Shown piece by piece: positions 49,740 through 58,563 of a stretch of 60,257 nt of DNA. The stretch is from assembly GCF_021531655.1 (NCBI RefSeq), contig NZ_JADYUF010000020.1, positions 1 through 60,257 of the forward strand, in the 5' to 3' direction. The stretch comes from Leyella stercorea (GTDB lineage Bacteria; Bacteroidota; Bacteroidia; Bacteroidales; Bacteroidaceae). The notes beneath the pieces are model-generated. The model was given only the letters and a program-made list of their open reading frames with translations. It was not told the DNA's origin and did not search any database. The position numbers and the translations under genes were made by a program. Every line of letters begins with the position of its first letter. Positions within the stretch are counted from its first letter, which is position 1.

Positions 49740-50092
49740 GGTTAGTATATATACATGAAAACGTGGAGCCAATCCTGTCACTCGTTCCACTTGTTAAGGC
49801 CTTCGCATTGCCCTGTTCGTCCGAAACGAGCAACGCCGAAAGCCCCACGCATGTGTAAGTATATAGAAAGCACTCTTGACAATGAACAATAGAATCGTCC
49901 GAAGCCAATGAGGGCTGTATACAATACACCTTATGAGGCGTTCCCGTTGCTTTGTTCTTGACAACTTTGCTCGAACTGCCAGATTCTTACTGCGTCAAAA
50001 CCAAAGCGTACAGTTACGCCTTATATGTATATATGTCTGCCCAACCTCTGCCCATCGGGGCTTCCGGTATGGGTATAGACAATGCAAAGGTA
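49740..50092 (-). ncRNA. Candidate structured RNA or long leader
   Basis: TACCTTTG on the minus strand (50085-50092) is followed by about 340 nt with many inverted repeats and no reading frame: 50057-50067 can pair with 49836-49846 (GGGGCTTYCGG/CCGRAAGCCCC), 50025-50034 with 49747-49756, AGGCGT with ACGCCT, and GCGTTGC...GCAATGC as a local hairpin. Two of the long-range pairings cross, as in a pseudoknot. It lies ahead of the WG-like gene and could be its leader or a separate RNA. I do not recognise the family. Confidence 0.45.
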
Positions 50093-50239
50093 ACATTTTT
50101 TCTCATATTCTTTCTTATTTTGTAGAAAGAACATGGCTTTATAGCCCTATTTAACATTATTAAATATAAGAACTTCAAAGAAATCCATTTTGCGTGATTT
50201 TCCATGCTGAAAAGTATATATTATCAATGAGTGTATTCG

Positions 50240-50305
50240 TATATTTGCAGCACGAGAACCCGCCAAGCCTCTCAACGATGCTCAAATGTGCGGGTCGTTT
50301 TTGTT
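50240..50305 (+). ncRNA. Weak candidate for a very short RNA
   Basis: TATATTTG (50240-50247) and, 11 bp later, ACCCGC...GCGGGTCGTTTTT, a terminator-like stem with a long loop, bracket about 55 nt. The -33 is absent and the stem is only 6 bp. Confidence 0.25.
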
Positions 50306-50390
50306 TGTACACATTTGAATATGGCGAATCTTATATATTTTACAAAACGGTTTGGTAATCCCACCACCACAACAAAACACCATAACAACA

Positions 50391-50425
50391 AAAAAGGAGT
50401 TACTCTTCAAGAGTAACTCCTTTTT
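50391..50425 (-). terminator. Terminator after tRNA-Phe
   Basis: AAAAAGGAGTTACTC...GAGTAACTCCTTTTT, a perfect inverted repeat with T runs on both strands. Confidence 0.9.
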
Positions 50426-50429
50426 ATCG

Positions 50430-50502
50430 TGGTGCCACCAGGAATCGAACCGGGGACACAAGGATTTTCAGTCCTTTGCTCTACCAACTGAGCTATGGCA
50501 CC
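50430..50502 (-). tRNA. tRNA-Phe (GAA)
   Basis: Minus strand: acceptor GGTGCCA/TGGCACC, D arm TAGCTCAGTTGGTAGAGC, anticodon loop CTGAAAA with GAA, T arm GGTTCGATTCC. 73 nt; CCA not encoded. Confidence 0.97.
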
Positions 50503-50525
50503 AACTGTGTTTTGTTTAGCGAGTG

Positions 50526-50556
50526 CAAAGGTACAAATAATTTTTTAATTGACAAA
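50526..50556 (-). promoter_or_regulatory. Promoter of tRNA-Phe
   Basis: TTTG (50553-50556), exactly 19 bp, TACCTTTG (50526-50533) on the minus strand. Confidence 0.85.
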
Positions 50557-50603
50557 ACGAAATCCGATTTTTTTTTGCTTTTAAAAGCCAAAATCGTTGA
50601 AAT

Positions 50604-50782
50604 TTGAGAGTTAGTTGAAATTTGAGAGTTAGTTGAAAGTTGAGAGTTAGTTGAGAGTTAGTTGAGAGTGGAGAATTGAGAGTTATGATTAGCTTGATTG
50701 CTCATTTGGATTATTCATCACAATCAATAACAATAGCATACAATACATATCATAACTCTCAACTCTCAATTCTCAACTCTCA
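50604..50782. repeat. Dispersed TTGAGAGTTAG repeats with inverted partner
   Basis: TTGAGAGTTAG units at 50604, 50622, 50640, 50651 and 50662 (18- and 11-bp steps). The last, TTGAGAGTTATGAT (50676-50689), is repeated inverted at 50749-50762, followed by more CTCTCAA units. No gene in this stretch. Confidence 0.75.
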
Positions 50783-50793
50783 AAAAACAATCA

Positions 50794-51864
50794 TTACTTG
50801 CTCAGCGGATTCCATCCCTGCGCTTTCAGTTCAAACTCCTGGTTGTCGCGTGTCACGAGCATTTGTCCGAGTTCTGGGCGAGTGATATGTCCAATCATCT
50901 TCACACCATCCATCTGCTGAATCTTTTCGTGGTCGCCGATAGGTACGGTGAAGAGCAATTCGTAGTCTTCGCCGCCGTTCAGGGCACAAGTAGTGACATT
51001 CATGTTCAGCTCTTCAGCCATGACAGCAGTCTGGTAGTCGATAGGAATGTTCTTCTCGTAGATTCGGCATCCGCAGTTCGACTGTTTGCAGATGTGCATC
51101 AGTTCGCTCGACAGTCCGTCGCTGATGTCCATCATGGCAGTAGGGTGGATGTTGAGTTCGCGGAAGCGTGCAATGATGTCGCCACGAGCTTCAGTCTGCA
51201 ACTGGCGTTGCAGCAGATATTCCTTTCCTGCAAAGTCGGGCTGGAAGTCGCGTAACTGTTCCAGGGCACGCTTGTCGTTCTTCTTGCGAGCCTCGTCCAC
51301 CTGCTGATAGTAGACGCTCTTTTCGCGTTCGAGCAGCTGCAGACCCATATAGGCAGCTCCGAGGTCGCCCGTAACGCAGATAAGGTCGGTGTCCTTTGCA
51401 CCGTTGCGATATACAATGTCCTCCTTGCGAGCCTCGCCTATACAAGTGATGCTTATAGCCAAACCAGTATAAGATGATGTGGTGTCGCCACCTGCGATGT
51501 CAACTCCCCATTTCTCGCAAGCCATACGCAGACCGCTGTAGAACTGCTCCATGTCCTCCACCTTGAATCGCTTGCTCAGTGCCAAGCTCACAGTGAGCTG
51601 TCGCGGAGTGCCGTTCATGGCGAATATGTCGCTGATGTTGACCATAGCCGACTTATATCCGAGGTGCTGCATGTCGATGTAGGTAAGGTCGAAGTGTACA
51701 CCCTCCATAAGCATATCGGTAGTCACGAGCACTTCTGAGTCGGGATAGTGCAGTACGGCGCAGTCGTCGCCCACGCCTTTGATAGTAGATTCGTTCTTTG
51801 TCTTTATGTTATCGGTGAGATGATGGATCAGTCCGAACTCACCGAGTTTTGAAATATCTGTCAT
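50794..51864 (-). CDS. thiL: Thiamine-monophosphate kinase
   Basis: A 356-residue ThiL that makes thiamine pyrophosphate from TMP and ATP. GLIHHLTDNI, GVGDDCAVLHYPDSEVLVTTDMLMEGVHF in parts, MVNISDIFAMNGTP and DIAGGDTTSS are the family motifs with the Mg-binding Asp residues, and GDLGAAYMGLQLL and MDISDGLSSEL lie further on. Last of the sppA-lpxK-punA-thiL run, 21 bp after punA. Confidence 0.95.
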   Translation of the reverse strand: MTDISKLGEFGLIHHLTDNIKTKNESTIKGVGDDCAVLHYPDSEVLVTTDMLMEGVHFDLTYIDMQHLGYKSAMVNISDIFAMNGTPRQLTVSLALSKRFKVEDMEQFYSGLRMACEKWGVDIAGGDTTSSYTGLAISITCIGEARKEDIVYRNGAKDTDLICVTGDLGAAYMGLQLLEREKSVYYQQVDEARKKNDKRALEQLRDFQPDFAGKEYLLQRQLQTEARGDIIARFRELNIHPTAMMDISDGLSSELMHICKQSNCGCRIYEKNIPIDYQTAVMAEELNMNVTTCALNGGEDYELLFTVPIGDHEKIQQMDGVKMIGHITRPELGQMLVTRDNQEFELKAQGWNPLSK

Positions 51865-51885
51865 ATATATTATATAATGTGTGAT

Positions 51886-52695
51886 TTATGCTCTGCGTAT
51901 CATCTCGCGCATTATTTCGGTCATGAGCGGTTGGGCGGCATTGGCAGCCACCTGCACTTCCTCGTGCGACACCTCAACAGGCGTGTCCTCCAGTCCGAGG
52001 TCGGTTATTACGGATATGCCGAAGGTGCGTATGCCGCAATGGTGAGCCACAATGACTTCAGGCACGGTGCTCATACCCACAGCGTCGCCCCCCATGCGGT
52101 GATACATACGATATTCGGCAGGAGTCTCGAATGTTGGACCCTGTACGCCCACGTATACGCCATGCACCACACGGATGCCCTTCTCGCGGGCTATGTTGTC
52201 AGCCTCGTTGATGAGAGCGTGGTCGTATGTCTCGTGCATGTCAGGGAAGCGCGGGCCCGTGGGGAAGTTCTTTCCGCGCAGCGGATGTTCGGGGAAGAGG
52301 TTGATATGGTCGGTGATGATCATGAGGTCGCCAATCTTGAATTCGGGATTCATGCCGCCCGACGCATTACTTACAAACAGGGTCTTGATGCCCAGTTCGT
52401 ACATGACGCGTATGGGGAAAGTCACCTCCTTCATCGAGTAGCCCTCGTAGTAGTGGAAGCGTCCCTCCATAGCCATTATGTCCTTGCCTCCGAGTTTGCC
52501 GAAAATCAGTTTTCCGGCATGTCCTTCAACTGTCGACACGGGGAAGTTAGGTATGTCCTTATATGAAAATTTGTAGCTGTCGGTTATCTCCGTGGCAAGT
52601 TGTCCGAGTCCGGTACCGAGTATGATGGCTGTTTCAGGACTTGTGGTCATCCTTTGTTTTAGCCAAGATGCTGTTTCTTGAATTTTTTCGTACAT
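51886..52695 (-). CDS. punA: Purine-nucleoside phosphorylase
   Basis: A 269-residue trimeric-type PNP for (deoxy)inosine and guanosine. AIILGTGLGQLATEI, the phosphate-binding GRFHYYEGY, SNASGGMNP and VQGPTFETPAEYRM with GGDAVGMSTVPEV are family signatures. Its start overlaps the end of lpxK by 62 bp, so translation is probably coupled. Confidence 0.95.
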   Translation of the reverse strand: MYEKIQETASWLKQRMTTSPETAIILGTGLGQLATEITDSYKFSYKDIPNFPVSTVEGHAGKLIFGKLGGKDIMAMEGRFHYYEGYSMKEVTFPIRVMYELGIKTLFVSNASGGMNPEFKIGDLMIITDHINLFPEHPLRGKNFPTGPRFPDMHETYDHALINEADNIAREKGIRVVHGVYVGVQGPTFETPAEYRMYHRMGGDAVGMSTVPEVIVAHHCGIRTFGISVITDLGLEDTPVEVSHEEVQVAANAAQPLMTEIMREMIRRA

Positions 52696-53758
52696 AGCTT
52701 ATGATTTTATTGTTAAACTCCTCTTCGCCGTCCTGCATGAATTTTATTCTGATAGGTAGGGCGTAGATGTTCTTCTTAACGTCGTCGGGGATGTCGCCCG
52801 TATGCGTCAGTCGCGTTGCGTCCTTCTCGGTTGTTATAATCATTTTGGGCGAAGGCATTGAGTCGAATGTCTGGCATATGCGCTCTATGTCGGCGTCGGT
52901 AAACTGATGGTGGTCGCCGAAGGTGACGGGTGTAATGTTCTTCGACACGGGTTGCAGGTCTACTATCATCTGTTGTGGCGACGCGATGCCCGTAAGCAGC
53001 AGTATGTTGATGTCCTTCGGCAGCGAGCTGATAGATTTGCGTTCACCCTCGAAAACGGGTTTCAGCGTTTCGTATTGCAGCGTGGTGAAGTAAAGTTCCT
53101 GATATGGGTACAGGTTCATGGCACGTTTCAGTACACGATATTCCATCGGCTTCAGGTCTTTCGGACATTTTGTCACTATTACTATGTCGGCTCTCGACTT
53201 GCCCTCCTGCGGTTCGCGCATGCGTCCGGCAGGCAACAGCTTGTCGTAGATTATGAGTCGGTGGTAGTCGACGAGCAGTATGTTGATGCCCGGCTTCACA
53301 TATCGGTGCTGATAGGCATCGTCGAGCAGTATCACGTCGATGTCCTTGGTTTCGTCGTCGTGCGTAAGGCGGTCGATGCCGTTGCGGCGGTTGCGGTCTA
53401 CAGCCACGTATATGTCGTCAAACTTACGTCGCATCTGATAGGGCTCGTCGCCTATCTCGGGCATAGTAGTGTCCTTATGGGCAAGCACATAACCGTGGCT
53501 CTTGCGCTTGTATCCGCGCGAGAGCACTCCGATCTTCAACTTGTCGTGCAACAGGTTTATGAGATATTCCACGTGAGGGGTCTTGCCCGAACCTCCCACG
53601 GTGATGTTGCCCACCGATATGATGGGTATGTCGTAGCTTTGGCTTTTGAGCATTCCGATGTCAAACATCCAGTTGCGTATTCGCACACCGATGCCGTACA
53701 GCCAGCTCAAAGGCATAAGCCACTCATTTATTTTTATGAAATCTCCTTCTGTTCTCAT
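52634..53758 (-). CDS. lpxK: Tetraacyldisaccharide 4'-kinase
   Basis: A 374-residue LpxK that phosphorylates the lipid A precursor at the 4' position. An N-terminal hydrophobic segment (WLMPLSWLYGIGVRIRNWMFD) binds the membrane; SVGNITVGGSGKTPHVEYL is the P-loop, VLSRGYKRKSHG and LLDDAYQHRYV hold the DDxxQH-type catalytic region. It lies 12 bp after sppA and overlaps punA. Confidence 0.94.
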   Translation of the reverse strand: MRTEGDFIKINEWLMPLSWLYGIGVRIRNWMFDIGMLKSQSYDIPIISVGNITVGGSGKTPHVEYLINLLHDKLKIGVLSRGYKRKSHGYVLAHKDTTMPEIGDEPYQMRRKFDDIYVAVDRNRRNGIDRLTHDDETKDIDVILLDDAYQHRYVKPGINILLVDYHRLIIYDKLLPAGRMREPQEGKSRADIVIVTKCPKDLKPMEYRVLKRAMNLYPYQELYFTTLQYETLKPVFEGERKSISSLPKDINILLLTGIASPQQMIVDLQPVSKNITPVTFGDHHQFTDADIERICQTFDSMPSPKMIITTEKDATRLTHTGDIPDDVKKNIYALPIRIKFMQDGEEEFNNKIISYVRKNSRNSILAKTKDDHKS

Positions 53759-53770
53759 TTTTTTTGTTTG

Positions 53771-55546
53771 CTATCTAATGTTCAATACGTATGGCATGCG
53801 TGCCTGCAGAGCCTGTCGGTTGTTGAGATTGCGCATCATGCAGAACGGCTCATACATGTCGCCCAGCGTCAGACGTAGCTGTTCGTCGAGGTAGTTGCCG
53901 CCGCTGACAGAGCTGAGCAGCTGGTCGGTCCATGACAAAGGAGCCGGGTAGTCGGTTGTGTAGTAGCTCTTCACCTTGGCAAGTTGTGCAGCCTTACGCA
54001 CAGCATCGTCAAGACTTCCAAGCTGGTCTACCAGCTTTATCTTCAACGCATCGTTGCCAAGCCATACACGTCCTTGTGCTATCTTTTCAACAGCTTCTGT
54101 CGGCATGTGTCGTCCATCGGCTACACGCTTGCGGAAGAGTTGGTAGCCACGGTTGACATAAGCCTGCAGTATGGCTGTCTCTTCAGCGCTGAACGGACGA
54201 GCCATTATGTTGCCGAAGGTAGTGTGGCGGTTGGTCTTCACCTCGTCAAACTTCACTCCGAGCTTCTGTGTCACCAGTCCGCTCATGTCTGGAATGGCAG
54301 CGAATATTCCGATGCTGCCCGTCAGGGTGTTGGGCTGTGCCACAATCCACGATGCCGGAGCCGACATATAGTAGGCGCCCGATGCGGCATAATCGCCCAT
54401 TGATATCACTACAGGCTTCTTCTGCTTCAGCATGCTCACCTGGTGCCATATCTGTTCGGATGCGTATGCGTCGCCGCCACCCGAATTGATGCGTATTACT
54501 ACAGCCTTGACGCCGTCGTCGTTCATCAGTGCTTCGAGGTCTTTGCACACCTTAGATGCTACTATGTTATGTCCGCCACCGGTCAGTGCCGATGCGGCAT
54601 CGCTCTGTACGATGCTGCCGTAGGCATAGTATACGGCAATCTCGTCGTCGGCAGTATTTGTGTCCTTTGTGTTGAGCATGTCGCTCACGCTGATTTGCGG
54701 CACCGTATCGTCGTCTTCAAGCTTAAGCATCTTCTTCACAACGTCCTTCACCTTGTCGGTGTACATTACACCGTCCACCATCTTGCGCTTTACGAGCAGG
54801 TTGGTAGGCTGGAACTCTGTCAGTTCATCAGCGTATGAGTTGAGCGAGTCGATGCTTATGCCGCGGCTCTTGCTTACAGCCTGGCACACGTTGTTCCACA
54901 TTCCTCCCACAAAGGTCTGGGTCTGCAGGCGGTTGGCATCGCTCATGTGCTCTTCGGTATATGTCTCGGTGGCGCTCTTGAATGTTCCAACCTTCACAAC
55001 CTGGAACTTTACGCCGAACTTGGCAAGCAGGTCCTTGTAGAATATGGGTTGGGTGCCTATTCCGTGCCATTCGAGCATACCTTGCGGGTTGATGTACACC
55101 TTGTTGGCAGCCGACGACACGTAGTAGGCGCCTTGCGAGTATGAGTCGGCGTAGGCTACAATCCACTTGCCGCTCTTGCGGAACTGCTCCAGTGCGCCAC
55201 GTATCTCCTGCAGTGTGGCATAGCTTGCGCTTAGCACGCCAGCCTCTATGTATATTCCCTTCACGTTGGGGTTGTCCTTGGCTTTGCCTATGGCTGCGAG
55301 TATGTCGTTGAGGCCCGTAGTCGATGCGTAGGAGCCAGTCAGTTTGCCTATAATGTCATCCTGTCCCTGCTCCTCGATGGTTCCAGATAGGTCTAATACG
55401 AGTACAGAACCGTCTTCCACGGTTTGTGTAGCCTGGCCCGAGGCCACCATTCCTACAATGCTCATCACGCCGAATATTCCGGCTATGATTACAAATACAA
55501 CTATGCCTACGATAGTTGCGAGTACGCTTTTGATGAAACCCTTCAT
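53771..55546 (-). CDS. sppA: Signal peptide peptidase SppA (67-kDa type)
   Basis: A 591-residue membrane serine protease that degrades cleaved signal peptides. One N-terminal transmembrane helix (about 8-30), then two related ClpP-like domains. The C-terminal domain carries RINSGGGDAYASEQIW and VISMGDYAASGAYYMSAPAS with the nucleophile Ser; the general-base Lys lies in the N-terminal domain near YYVSSAANKVYINP. First gene of the unit; TATCTTTG on the minus strand (55581-55588) is the likely -7 box. Divergent from the ThrE gene. Confidence 0.94.
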   Translation of the reverse strand: MKGFIKSVLATIVGIVVFVIIAGIFGVMSIVGMVASGQATQTVEDGSVLVLDLSGTIEEQGQDDIIGKLTGSYASTTGLNDILAAIGKAKDNPNVKGIYIEAGVLSASYATLQEIRGALEQFRKSGKWIVAYADSYSQGAYYVSSAANKVYINPQGMLEWHGIGTQPIFYKDLLAKFGVKFQVVKVGTFKSATETYTEEHMSDANRLQTQTFVGGMWNNVCQAVSKSRGISIDSLNSYADELTEFQPTNLLVKRKMVDGVMYTDKVKDVVKKMLKLEDDDTVPQISVSDMLNTKDTNTADDEIAVYYAYGSIVQSDAASALTGGGHNIVASKVCKDLEALMNDDGVKAVVIRINSGGGDAYASEQIWHQVSMLKQKKPVVISMGDYAASGAYYMSAPASWIVAQPNTLTGSIGIFAAIPDMSGLVTQKLGVKFDEVKTNRHTTFGNIMARPFSAEETAILQAYVNRGYQLFRKRVADGRHMPTEAVEKIAQGRVWLGNDALKIKLVDQLGSLDDAVRKAAQLAKVKSYYTTDYPAPLSWTDQLLSSVSGGNYLDEQLRLTLGDMYEPFCMMRNLNNRQALQARMPYVLNIR

Positions 55547-55665
55547 ACTGATGAATGTGTTTTATTGGTTTATAATAATGCAAAGATAACACTTTTTGCC
55601 GACACTTGTCCATTAATCTTATTAATATTTGAATGCGTACATTTTATAATGTCATAAAAAAAGCG

Positions 55666-55673
55666 TACCTTTG
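55666..55673 (+). promoter_or_regulatory. -7 box of the ThrE gene
   Basis: TACCTTTG, 64 bp before the ATG at 55738. It lies in the open frame upstream, which shows that the upstream ATG at 55633 is not the start. Confidence 0.6.
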
Positions 55674-55737
55674 CACACGTTTTGCAGGTAAACTACAACT
55701 ATTTTACAGATTTTATCAAAGTACAAAAAGAGAACGT

Positions 55738-57117
55738 ATGTCTCAGATTCAAGAACTTGACAAAGAAAAATTGTTACGTCGCAAGCTCGACTTGCTTTTG
55801 AAGACTGGTCAGATGCTTGTCGAGAGCGCTGCCGACACCAACCGTATCATCCGCAACATGAACCGTGTGGCCGCTTTTCTCGGATTGCCCGAGGAGCACC
55901 TCCATGTGTATGTGCAGTTCAACATGCTCATGGTGAACCTCAGCGACGGCGAACACTCGTTCACCAAGTTTCAGCGCTGCACCAAGCACGGCATCAACAT
56001 GACTACCATTTCGCTCATCTCTAAGCTCTCATGGCAGGCCATCGCCGAGGACTACACTATCGAGCAGTATGCCGAAGAACTCGAGAAGATTCGTCAGCGT
56101 CCGCGCAATTACACTCCGCTTCAGGTGGCTATCGGAACCGGTTTTGCCTGCGGTGGATTCTGTATTCAGTTCGGCTGCGACTGGATTGCTTTCTTCTATG
56201 CATCGTTGGCAGCTGCCATTGGCATGTATCTGCGCGGCTGGTTGCTTCGCAAGGGATTCAACAACTATATGGGCATTGCCGTGGCTGCTTTCGTCAGCAC
56301 GCTCATCGCTTTCCTTACAATGTGGCTTCCGTCGTCGTGGACTTCTACACCGCTGCATCCGCTGTTGGCTTGTGCGCTCTTCATCGTGCCCGGTGTGCCT
56401 CTCATCAACTTTGTCGATGACATGCTCGACAATTATATACAGGTGGGACTCACGCGTGCCATCAATACGTTCCTTATGATTGTGGCTATGTCGTTTGGTA
56501 TTGCTTTCTTCCTGAAGCTGTCCAACTTCGACTTGACGCAGTTCTATACCATCCCGATGATTCCCCACAATAATTATATAAGCTACGCTGCTGCCGCCGC
56601 CATTTCGGCTATGGGCTTCTCTATGATTTTCAATATTCAGCGTCGACTGTTGTGGGTAGTAGCTATCGGTGGTATCATTGCAGTATGTACACGCAACTTT
56701 GTCAATCTTGGTCCGTCTAACAACAACATCGGTCTCGATATGGGACTGGCAATCGGCTCGCTTGCTGGCAGTGCGCTCATTTCGCTCATCTGCGTCAAGG
56801 CAGTACACTGGTTCCACGTGCCCCATCACGTATTGTCAATCCCGAGCGTTATTCCTATGGTGCCGGGTGTGCTCATGTATCGTGCTCTTGTGGCTTTGAT
56901 CGAGATGCAGGGTGTTGTAGGCGAGTTGACCAATGCAGTGAAGTTCGGCATGGGTTCAGCCATTACCATCATGTGTATAGCCATTGGTGTGGCTATTCCT
57001 AACGTATTCGCCCGTCAGTGGATTGCGCCTTCACGTCGCAAGCGTCTTCAGAAAGCCATTGCCGACCGCAAGGCTCGTGGCAAGTTCGTTGATTTGTCAG
57101 AGTTTAATGCCGACTAA
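55738..57117 (+). CDS. ThrE-family threonine/serine exporter
   Basis: A 459-residue membrane protein with an N-terminal soluble domain (about 1-120: LLLKTGQMLVESAADTNRI, a ThrE hallmark, and HVYVQFNMLMVNL) and about ten transmembrane helices in two blocks. The N-terminal block matches the ThrE_1 domain and the C-terminal block the ThrE_2 domain, fused in one chain. Expected role: export of Thr, Ser or related small molecules. Monocistronic, with a terminator at 57150-57187 shared with the convergent cassette. Confidence 0.9.
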   Translation: MSQIQELDKEKLLRRKLDLLLKTGQMLVESAADTNRIIRNMNRVAAFLGLPEEHLHVYVQFNMLMVNLSDGEHSFTKFQRCTKHGINMTTISLISKLSWQAIAEDYTIEQYAEELEKIRQRPRNYTPLQVAIGTGFACGGFCIQFGCDWIAFFYASLAAAIGMYLRGWLLRKGFNNYMGIAVAAFVSTLIAFLTMWLPSSWTSTPLHPLLACALFIVPGVPLINFVDDMLDNYIQVGLTRAINTFLMIVAMSFGIAFFLKLSNFDLTQFYTIPMIPHNNYISYAAAAAISAMGFSMIFNIQRRLLWVVAIGGIIAVCTRNFVNLGPSNNNIGLDMGLAIGSLAGSALISLICVKAVHWFHVPHHVLSIPSVIPMVPGVLMYRALVALIEMQGVVGELTNAVKFGMGSAITIMCIAIGVAIPNVFARQWIAPSRRKRLQKAIADRKARGKFVDLSEFNAD

Positions 57118-57149
57118 TATTGGTTGCATTACAAATTGAATATAAAAAT

Positions 57150-57187
57150 AAAAAGCCTATTGCTGTAATGGCAATAGGCTTTTTATT
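57150..57187. terminator. Bidirectional terminator
   Basis: AAAAAGCCTATTGC-tgtaatg-GCAATAGGCTTTTT serves the ThrE gene and the convergent envelope cassette. Confidence 0.92.
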
Positions 57188-57473
57188 TGCGTCTACGTTT
57201 TCCGAATAGGAAAGCGCCTTCTTGATATTTGCGGTAGAGTTTCCATCCGAGCATAGCTCCGTCGAGCACGCCCGTGCCCATACTGAGCATTTTCATTATC
57301 TTCTGGGCCTTGCTCTGTGGGGTTGGCTCTTCCCGGTGAAACAGGTCGTTCCATTTTGTCGATATTACGTCACGGTCCTGTCTTATCTGCTCCAGCAATT
57401 CTTCCTTGTATGCCCTTATGTCGTCGAGCGAACTGAATTTGCGTTCGCTGTGTACTGTATTGTCTTGTTTCAT
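57183..57473 (-). CDS. Small basic protein of an envelope cassette
   Basis: A 96-residue protein, helical at the N-terminus (SLDDIRAYKEELLEQIRQDRD) with a hydrophobic stretch MLSMGTGVLDGAMLGWKLY and a very basic end (GKRRRK). No domain I can name. Third gene of the YtxH/holin-like cassette, so probably an envelope-associated partner. Confidence 0.7.
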   Translation of the reverse strand: MKQDNTVHSERKFSSLDDIRAYKEELLEQIRQDRDVISTKWNDLFHREEPTPQSKAQKIMKMLSMGTGVLDGAMLGWKLYRKYQEGAFLFGKRRRK

Positions 57474-57557
57474 ACGGCTTATTTATTGTTTGGATGTTTC
57501 ACTTATTTGTGTGTCGTGCTGCAATTACGTTAGTGTATGCTTCAGCTTAGGTATGGA

Positions 57558-57908
57558 CTATTCCTGCATAAGCATGCTGGCGAGAAACCGCACAAGCGGA
57601 CGCTCTATCCATTTCTTTCTGAACACTACAAACAGCAGGAGCACTACAAAGTAAACACCGGCTATGCACGCAAATGCGGCAGCTGTGCCCATGAGCGGTT
57701 CAAGAGCATATACGGCAGCAAACGACAGATATATCAGGCCGATGAAGAGCAGCAACGAGAGCAGCGCCACCATTATAAGGGCTGTAAACAGGCGCACAAT
57801 CTTGTCAATTACATCGAGCTTCATGTACTTTGACTGAAGCCCGATGTAATGCCTCACAACCTCAATGAGTTGCGCTATTGTCTCTATGTTTTTGTCGGTT
57901 GAGAACAT
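57558..57908 (-). CDS. Phage-holin-family-like two-helix membrane protein
   Basis: A 116-residue protein with two long transmembrane helices (about 42-65 and 74-98) separated by YALEPLMGT. It resembles the DUF1469/Phage_holin_3_6 group of chromosomal envelope proteins. No phage genes are nearby, so a lysis role is unlikely. Second gene of the cassette. Confidence 0.8.
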   Translation of the reverse strand: MFSTDKNIETIAQLIEVVRHYIGLQSKYMKLDVIDKIVRLFTALIMVALLSLLLFIGLIYLSFAAVYALEPLMGTAAAFACIAGVYFVVLLLFVVFRKKWIERPLVRFLASMLMQE

Positions 57909-57938
57909 TTCGACTGTATGCTGGTTGGAGATATTTGA

Positions 57939-58157
57939 TTATTCGTTGTCGGCGTCAGTTGCTTCCTTGATGTCGTCAACGAGATCTTCAACCTCCTTGC
58001 GGCTTACGCGGATGTTGTGCTTCTTGCAGAAATCGTCTACTGCGTCACCAATCTTTGTACGTGTCTCGCTGCCTTTTTCCGGTGCCAAGAGTATTCCTAA
58101 TGCTGTTCCAGCGATAGCGCCGCCGAGAAATGCGCCAATGTAACCTAATGCTTTCAT
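57939..58157 (-). CDS. YtxH domain protein
   Basis: A 72-residue protein: a glycine-rich transmembrane helix (YIGAFLGGAIAGTALGILLAP, about residues 5-25 in two parts) followed by EKGSETRTKIGDAVDDF, the YtxH signature, and an acidic tail. Such proteins belong to general stress cassettes in the envelope. First gene; TATATTTG on the minus strand (58201-58208) is the likely -7 box. Confidence 0.85.
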   Translation of the reverse strand: MKALGYIGAFLGGAIAGTALGILLAPEKGSETRTKIGDAVDDFCKKHNIRVSRKEVEDLVDDIKEATDADNE

Positions 58158-58398
58158 GTCGTTAAAGTTTTAAAGTTTATAATGTTGTCTTTATCAAAAG
58201 CAAATATAACGAATCTTTTCCGATAGTTGGGCTTTTGTTTGCGTTTTTTTTGTTAAAAAACCTATTTACAGTAGGGTGGGGTGGTGCTGGAGGCGTTTCC
58301 TTGTTGGTGGGCTGGGTTTGTCGTTCGGGTGTGCTGCGCTTGTCCGGTTTGAGTGCTATATATATAATAAGGTGTAACAGCCATTATCCCGCCGTTTT

Positions 58399-58508
58399 CC
58401 AAAAGGAGTCCTTTTACGCTTCAAAAGGACTCCTTTTACCTTACAAATGTAGTCCTTTTGGACAGTAAAAGGACTACATTTGCAACCCAAAAGGACTACA
58501 TTTTTTCT
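58399..58508. repeat. 22-bp phased palindromic repeat array (copy 3)
   Basis: Units CAAAAGGASTCC start at 58399, 58421, 58443, 58465 and 58487, all 22 bp apart. The array ends where the -33 element of the DUF1846 promoter begins (58507). The gap 58209-58398 before it is G/T-rich and shows no gene. Confidence 0.9.
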
Positions 58509-58536
58509 TTGTGTTTGCTTATTTTTTTGTAATTTT
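58507..58536 (+). promoter_or_regulatory. Promoter of the DUF1846 gene
   Basis: TTTG (58507-58510), 18 bp, TAATTTTG (58529-58536), 27 bp before the ATG. Confidence 0.7.
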
Positions 58537-58563
58537 GCATCCAAAATTCAGATTTAGTAAAGT

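Noticed and set aside
55633..55737. Longer start of the ThrE protein
   Set aside because: The promoter -7 box at 55666-55673 lies inside that extension.
57558..58157. Prophage remnant because of a holin-like gene
   Set aside because: No other phage gene is present and the YtxH/holin-like pair is an ordinary chromosomal envelope cassette.
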